A stretch of 64,000 nt of DNA, taken from contig CAJHZI010000463.1 in assembly GCA_905160935.1 (NCBI GenBank), positions 186,001 through 250,000 of the forward strand. Direction: 5' to 3'. This DNA comes from Enchytraeus crypticus. Lineage: Eukaryota; Annelida; Clitellata; Enchytraeida; Enchytraeidae. Position numbers and translations under genes: made by a program. Positions 57,221 to 64,000 of this stretch are shown here, one piece after another. Numbering within the stretch: position 1 is the first letter of the stretch; the number at the start of each line of letters is the position of its first letter. The notes below the pieces were generated by a model, which was given only the letters and a program-made list of their open reading frames with translations, did no database searches and was not told the DNA's origin.

Positions 57221-58564
57221 TTTGTATGCAAATACAAATATTTTTTATTTATATACACATGTATACACATATATGTATAGGCATACATACATGTACGCAT
57301 TTATACATAATAAATATATCTCTCGTTCTGTTTATTAAGTTGCTCTCTTCAGAAATTACTAATTAGCAGGTCCATGATGTGCATTTCTTTAAGTAATAAA
57401 TTCTTATTGATGGATTGATTGATTAAACTGCTTCTGCAAACCGTTACGAGTTAGATCTGTTTAGAGAGTTCCTCTGTACGTGTACTTCAAGTTGTGTTTT
57501 TACTGTCATAGACGCTACATTGTTCATGAGAACTTATCGATGAATGTCATTTCACTTCCGGCCTAAACGGTCTAAAATCTAGTTACAAAATTTCAAAAGT
57601 ACGCCACGACATTTACAATATAGACTTTACGGTCTGATAATAATTTACTACGTGATCATATACAATCGAACATTATGAAAGTATATTCTGCACTTCAATT
57701 AAAAAAGTAACAACAAACCGTGGATTATCATGCATAATTAGATTTGAAAATCTTGTAATAAGATATGATTGCCTACCGTGTTAGCGTTTTGGCAACTACG
57801 TCATAGAATTTGTTACTTCTGTGCAATATGAATGTCACGCTGTAATGCCATAAGATCATGCGCATTGAACAACCATCCTTCTTTATTGATAAAAAACTGC
57901 AAAAATAGTTTTCAGTTGTTAGATTCGTGCGCATTAAAGCAAGTCTCCGTCAATGTAACGTCTAGGACAGCTGTTTACTTTTATTGAAATAGAAATGTAA
58001 TTAAACTCTAGGCAACACAAAAGCTTATTTATCATTCAAGGTGATATTTTGCCGGCTTCATTAGCTTTCACTGATACTGCATATTCAGATAACAGTAATT
58101 AGCATATCGTTTTACTAACATTTATAATTATTCATAATGTTACAAATATTTCGATACATTTACAAAAATTGTTTTAATAAATGTTACACACATTTTACTA
58201 GTTTAAGAAATATTAAGAGTCACATAACATGAACCAATGGATAAAGGAGGACTTGAGCGTTAGGGAAATGGTAAAAAGTTTCGGGTAGCCCTGTAATGCA
58301 ATTACAGGTCTCCTAGTACCTAATATGAAACCATAGCAGGGAAACGCACCTAAAAATAGTGAGAGCTGGGGGAGCGCAATTCCCTTGCGTCCCACCACTT
58401 TAACCACTGCGATGAACATTTTCTTCCATAACTTTATCGATCCGTCATTCTAATCTTTATAAAAACTGCGTAAAATAAATTGAAAAAAATTGCACAAACT
58501 TGAAAAAATCCTTTGAAAGAAATGTACATAATTTTTTTAAATTTTGGCCGACCTACGATACGAG

Positions 58565-58935
58565 ACCACCGTGTTCTGCTCGGGTGTGGTTGGACTACTG
58601 CAGAATAGGGCAACCGCAAACAATCTGCTGCGTATACGTAAGAGGCGACTAAGGCAGGAGCTGAGGATGGAAAGAGGAGACCCACCTTACAATGAAATAT
58701 TTCCCCCAGGATTAAATGGTAATTAATCCATGTAACTGTGGAAGGCAACGGGAAACCACCTCAGAAGCCATAATTTTCCCAAGCCATAAGCTGCATAAGG
58801 TATGAATGAGGCATAACCTTTGTGAAGGGATTAACTTGTTGGTCTAAAGACTGTTCTTATGGAGCGAGAAAGCAGACTTTGAGTATGAATATGTACCTTG
58901 AGCCTGCCACTTGGCAGTGCACTGAAGAGAAGAAG
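58565..58935 (+). repeat. Family E element
   Basis: Full-length copy in the upstream region, tail ending GAAGAGAAGAAGAGA. Confidence 0.75.
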
Positions 58936-59871
58936 AGACAATACAAGCAATGCTTCATTCGTATTTTAAATCAGTTTCTTTTATCTTAATTTTTTTGCTA
59001 GTAATATAAGGTGTGGGCCTATTCTCGTTGACCGTAAGGTCCACCAGGAAATAGCAATATCTCTTCGTGTATTTCAGTGGTATTCTTCAGGATATATTAC
59101 TTAGACCATGATGATATTTAATTATGATGCTGGCTATCTTTGACGGCAAAATAGTCCATTCATTACATGGCCTGAAATTAGATCATGAAATGCAGACTGT
59201 GTAAAGATCCATCAGAACACCCAAAACTTCATTACACTTCTTTGAAGCCATGTCCCTACAGAAATCGTTGCTCTTACTATAGACTACTTTAATTAAATTT
59301 CTTTAACATTCTGCATCATAACGCTAATGCTTATCATATCTAACACACCACAGCGACCAGACAACTGAGGTACAGTATGTGTTGATATAGACGTCTGCCA
59401 AAAAGACACCTACAGATATTAATCTCAGGGTTGCAATTGATTAGAAAAATTGATAAGACGTTGTTTGAACGCACTCTCTTCTGTTTGCAAATCTGAACTA
59501 TCTTTAAATATGTAGACGTTAAGATGGACAGCAAAGTTTACTGCACGTGCTATAAAAAATTTCAATATTTCTGCTTGAAAACTTAGGCCTACAGATACAA
59601 CAAATGAAATCTTTGTATTACGAAACGAATTTGATGATTTTGATAATCCCAGGATGAGAAACATATTAGAAAGCGTAGAGTAATTTCGCAATGCTCTAAG
59701 CTTTGAGCTTAGAAGTCTATACTGTCAACACCTGCATATGACGTTCAGAAACGAATATTCGTCAGTATGCAGACGCATAGAATTAGTGTAGGTATAGTTT
59801 TGTGTAGCAAAATAAGGACAAGAGTTTGGTAAAAATAGCTTACTCAATATAGTCTTGAACGCTTTCTAAAA

Positions 59872-60003
59872 AGCTAATGTTAACTTCAGTTTCATCATTC
59901 GAAAGCGATGTCAATGACGGGCGAGCCCAGGATTTGAACACCGCACATACTAATTCGAGGTCGAATATCTTACTGACATCGCCACTGTCCCCAATCAGTG
60001 GCA
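59872..60003 (-). repeat. SINE B (tRNA-derived)
   Basis: Full-length copy in the gene-free upstream region. Confidence 0.65.
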
Positions 60004-60245
60004 ATATTAATACAAATCTACGCATTATGCGTAATAATTAAGCAACTAAATTTACTTTTTTGCATATTTTCAGTTAGAGTCTATCGTAATAACCAAAAGT
60101 CAGAATATAGAGAATATATAGACCTATGGGCTTATAATTTTCAATGTAGACATAACTTAACTTATCAAACCGACAACAAGGTCGACCCTTTAACTACTTG
60201 TATGCCTATATCCTATCTCATCGATATTGAATGTACATGTATATA

Positions 60246-60371
<126 letters not shown>

Positions 60372-61054
60372 CCTATACATGTATATATACATATACACTA
60401 GATTTTAGTAGTTATGTTGTTTCTCGGTTTTTCAAATGAGAGTTATTGTATGAGGAATATTTGGTTGACTATAGTTTTAATTGATCTAACATCACTGTTT
60501 ACTCTTTAAACATAGCTAATTTCTTATTTAAACATAACAATTTATCAACATAATTTATTTCAATTTATCTGAAAACACATAAGTTAAATTTGCATGTAGG
60601 CTTAGGGCCCCCTATATCGATTAAACAGAGCTTTTCTTTTACAGCTCATCATTCGATTGAAATTAGGTCGACTATTTCCACAGTTTAGCTTTTATTTGTG
60701 TAAGATACTTCCTCGGGATATGTAGCAGGTTAGTGAAATGAAAACCTGATCACATCAAATAAACCGCAATCAGAGGAATCAAGCAAAACATGCGCCTCAA
60801 GACAATCTGAGCGGAATTCAAAAGACGAAAAATATTATGACTTGTCATCGCTTTGATTTTAGTAGGCTTCATTATACTGCTATTAAAAGCATAGCGGTTA
60901 TTTACCAACGTTTGGAAGTTATGCGTTAATAAAATTTGATTGTAAATTTTCTCGAAAATGATTGTAACTGCGCAGTTTTATTTTATCTTTCTTTGAGTTT
61001 ATGAGCATGTCTTGGTGAATGATAATACTTGCAATGTAAAGATTTGACTGTTTA

Positions 61055-61240
61055 GATAGTCTGGTAAGGTAACGAAATTATCAGTGACCGATCCTGGACG
61101 TGTACGAAATAACCCTAGGTTCGATTCTTGGGCGAGCTAAGCAGATAGTAAACTCCTTGACAAAGGATCGGCAGATGAATATATGCCTTAATCACTTAAT
61201 GATTTAGCATTTGGTGCTAACGTGATAGATAGCATTGTGA
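61055..61240 (+). repeat. tRNA-like SINE related to C
   Basis: GTCTGGTAAGGTAACGAAAT and B box GGTTCGATTC in C-like order. Confidence 0.4.
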
Positions 61241-61259
61241 ATGTTCCGCTAGGTTTGAA

Positions 61260-61415
61260 TAATAATAATAATGAAGGTGTAACGTCCGTTTTCACATCCA
61301 GGTATGATGTAAGGGACGTCCCCAACAGCACATATCACTACAGATCAATTCACCCAGACCAATCTGCAAAAGAAATGTGCTGAGGAGAAGCAAGGTCCTA
61401 AACGAAAGCCATTAA
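61260..61415 (-). repeat. Family A element
   Basis: Nearly the same sequence as the copy at the window start, with a short (AAT)n tail. Confidence 0.7.
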
Positions 61416-61639
61416 TAATATTACTTTACCGTTAGAATATCATATGGTTAACCATATGTGACAATACGCATGTCGCTAAATACCTGATAAGGTTTTGACA
61501 TTTCCTTCGAATAACAAAGATCTTGATTCAAAAAGTATATTGCGAAGTAAAATTGTAGACTAGGTTAGCTCTATAGGATCGGGCCCAATGTGTGAAAAGT
61601 AGGCCACGACTTAATGCTTAAGCAATGCAGAAAATCCAT

Positions 61640-61940
61640 CATCAATACCATCATTATCATCAGCATCAGCATCATCATCATTCATCTTACCATGTATCCC
61701 AGTTTAACTTGGGTCGGGAGTTTCTTTTCTAGTCGTTTTAGAAAATTCGTAGCAATTTCTGTAGCCTCTCACTAACCGATTGCCCCTTCTGACTTCGGTT
61801 TGGATCTTAATGCTCTTTCGTTTTTTACGACACATGCAGCCCACGATTGGTCTGTTATTAAGAAACCCGTGCACATCACGGATAACCCGCATACACGCAT
61901 ACCACACGGGGAAACAAGGACACAGCATGGGTAACCCGGA
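61640..61940 (-). repeat. Family F element
   Basis: (CAT)n-rich tail, then F body; the head end is partly repeated. Confidence 0.65.
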
Positions 61941-62099
61941 CATAAACTGGTACTGACAGAGAAAATCCATCAATGACTTCAAGTACTTAAATCTGGAATC
62001 AGCTCCGTTGTAAGATAAAGTATTTAAAAAGTAATTTTAATTATGAATCATGAATTTTGAGCCAGGCTCAACCTAGAGATGTCAGATACTACCCGAAGT

Positions 62100-62285
62100 G
62101 CTGTATTATTATACTAGCATAAACGTAATCTTCCATTCCGCTAGTATCACTCCTTGGACTGAATTCCCGAATCCTGGCTTGCACCATTTTTGGACCCCAC
62201 ACCCTGCTCATCGGATTTAGAACCATAGTGTTAAATGTTGTCATGGACGACAGTAGCACTCTAATTTTGTTGTTATTGTTGTTGT
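62100..62285 (+). repeat. Family D variant
   Basis: Same variant as 49.9 kb, in opposite orientation, ending CTCTAATTTTGTTGTTATTG. Confidence 0.6.
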
Positions 62286-62849
62286 AGCATGGTTTGTTTA
62301 CAGTGTGTCCAGTATCTGGATCAGTGTGAAATGTTATGCGGGCAAAGAGCAGCACCATTTTACACTAAAATAATTATATCAAAATGCTTTCATTCAAACT
62401 TTTGTGTTTACCAAGAGCAGTGAGAGAACTTTGATGCCGGCCTGTGAATGAGCCTTCATGGTCTATACATAACTCTTGAGTGACTCATATATAGCACAGT
62501 GGGTAAATAGCCTAATGTTAACAATAATAGCAATACAGATTGCTATATAGTGTTATAAATAAGTAATAACAATAGTAATAAAGTGATCTCTAACTATTAT
62601 AAAGTACCCAGAGATTTTGAAGTCCTTTGATTCTGTAACTCTGCTAGCACAGAAGTCTTACTTCTTAGATGACTGAAGCAGAACCATCACCCCAGCTTTC
62701 ATCGTTAATCATGCCGATAGGCTTGTCGGGAAAAATATATAATAATGCAATATAGTTGATACTCCAGCGCTCCAAAACAGCATACTTCCGTCTCATTTCT
62801 TTTCGAAAACTATAGAATAACATATTCATAAAACTATAATTATATGGTA

Positions 62850-63155
62850 TGTTCCCCGTGCTGAGCGAGTGTGTGGTTGGGACCACTGCAGAATAGGGCA
62901 ACTGCAAAGAAGCTTCGGCGTGTACTTAAGCAGCGAGTAAGGCAAGAGCAGAGGAAGGTAGAGGGGACTCACATCACCATGAAAGTTTCCCCAGGATTAA
63001 ATAACAGTTAATCCATTATAGAACTGAGGAAGGCAACTGAAACCACCTCAGAAGCCATATTATTCCTAAGCTATAGGATGCATTAAGATGTTGATATGAC
63101 ATAACCATTTGTGAAGCGATTAACTCGTTAGTCGATATTGTGCTCTTTATGGAGC
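62850..63155 (+). repeat. Family E element, left part of a split copy
   Basis: Head and body of E, broken at 63155 by a family F element. The remainder resumes at 63434. Confidence 0.7.
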
Positions 63156-63433
63156 TACCCGTGTTGTGTCCGGGTTGTTTGAAGAATTGACCAACCGGTG
63201 ACTGCACGTGTCGTAGAAGGCAACTAAAATGCTAAGATTCACACCAACGTCAGAAAGGGCATTCGGTAAGTGAGCGCCTTGGCTCCAGAAATTGCTACAA
63301 AAATTTAAACGAATGGAAAAGTCTCAAATAGGGGATTGGCTGGTGGTGTGGTGTAGGACAGAGAGGATTTGAGACAGTCTATTCGTATCCCGATCCTAGT
63401 TAAACTGGGATTCAAGTGAAGATGATGATGATG
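63156..63433 (+). repeat. Family F element inserted in family E
   Basis: Complete copy from ACCCGTGTTGTGTCCGGG to GATGATGATGATG, flanked by a 15-base near-perfect target duplication. Confidence 0.8.
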
Positions 63434-63515
63434 TGCTCTTTACGGAGCGTGAAAAGCAGCATGTGAGTAGGAATACGCACCTTGGACCTGCCGCTTCGTA
63501 TAACACGAGAGAGAG
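63434..63515 (+). repeat. Family E element, right part of a split copy
   Basis: Continues the E copy with TGCTCTTTACGGAGCGTGAA and ends in GAGAGAGAG. Confidence 0.65.
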
Positions 63516-63731
63516 AAATGGCTGGTGTATATCCAATGTGAGTTCTTTTATATGTCTATGTGTTACACACACATAAAACAGTTTCGAATGCCATTTTTCA
63601 CAAGACAGTCTTTACGTAGGAATAACATATAGCATTTTTTAGCATTTGTGAACTTAATGTCGCGGTATTAATATATTATGTATTACGAATGTCATTATCT
63701 CTAGTCTTCTTCAATTTGTATATGCTTAGTC

Positions 63732-63968
63732 ATCATAATCATCTTCCCTTAAATCCCAGTTTAATCAGGGTCGGGATACGAATAGACCTTCTCCAGTTTG
63801 AAGTTTATCCATTCGTTTAAGTTTTGTGGCAATTACTGGAGCCTAGGCGCTCACCAACCGAATGCCTTTTCTGACGCTGGTATGTATCTTAGTGCTTTAG
63901 TCGCCTTCTACGACACGTGAAGTCACCGGTTGGTCAAATTCTTCAAACGACCCGGACACAACACGGGA
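63732..63968 (-). repeat. Family F element
   Basis: Full-length copy close to the window end. Confidence 0.7.
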
Positions 63969-64000
63969 TGTATATGCAAAGTGTATAAACTTAAATACAT

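Noticed and set aside
56888-57280. 130-codon Tyr/Val/Ser/Cys-rich open frame
   Set aside because: Product of the GTATCTG minisatellite.

Overview
AT-rich animal DNA. The window holds one recognisable protein-coding gene, split by GT-AG introns, plus dense SINEs, LINE fragments, foldback elements and minisatellites. The organism cannot be named from the sequence. The intron-rich gene and the conservation of the protein point to a non-vertebrate metazoan.

The gene is on the minus strand, from the ATG at 46509 to the stop at 1757. I rebuilt it by hand as 36 coding exons. Every junction is GT-AG and all phases join. The exons sum to 5,892 nt, a 1,963-residue protein. It is an orthologue or co-ortholog of vertebrate EML6/EML5 (long echinoderm microtubule-associated protein-like proteins), with three tandem copies of HELP motif plus WD-repeat propellers joined by two acidic linkers. 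Both ends are conserved with EML6: MADRTAP at the start, and IFVW followed by a cysteine near the end, carried by a final exon with only 25 coding bases.

Layout: 1-1756 is the downstream flank. 1757-46509 is the gene, with introns full of repeats. 46510-46735 is a short repeat-free upstream segment with a CCAAT box and a perfect RFX X-box consensus. 46735-49460 is a decayed CR1/L2-type LINE pointing away from the gene. 49460-64000 shows no convincing gene, only repeats and unassigned sequence.

Repeat families (letters are mine): A, short element with an (ATT)n tail; B and C, tRNA-derived SINEs; D, 3' ends of the CR1/L2 LINE; E, SINE-like with a (GA)n tail; F, SINE-like with a (GAT)n tail; H, an unclassified pair. 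E and F share a 5' head but differ in their tails. A and B share a 3' tail but differ in their heads. The F tail matches the end of a LINE reverse-transcriptase reading frame. This modular set, two large hairpin elements inside introns, and tandem repeats crowding many splice sites are the most unusual parts of the window.
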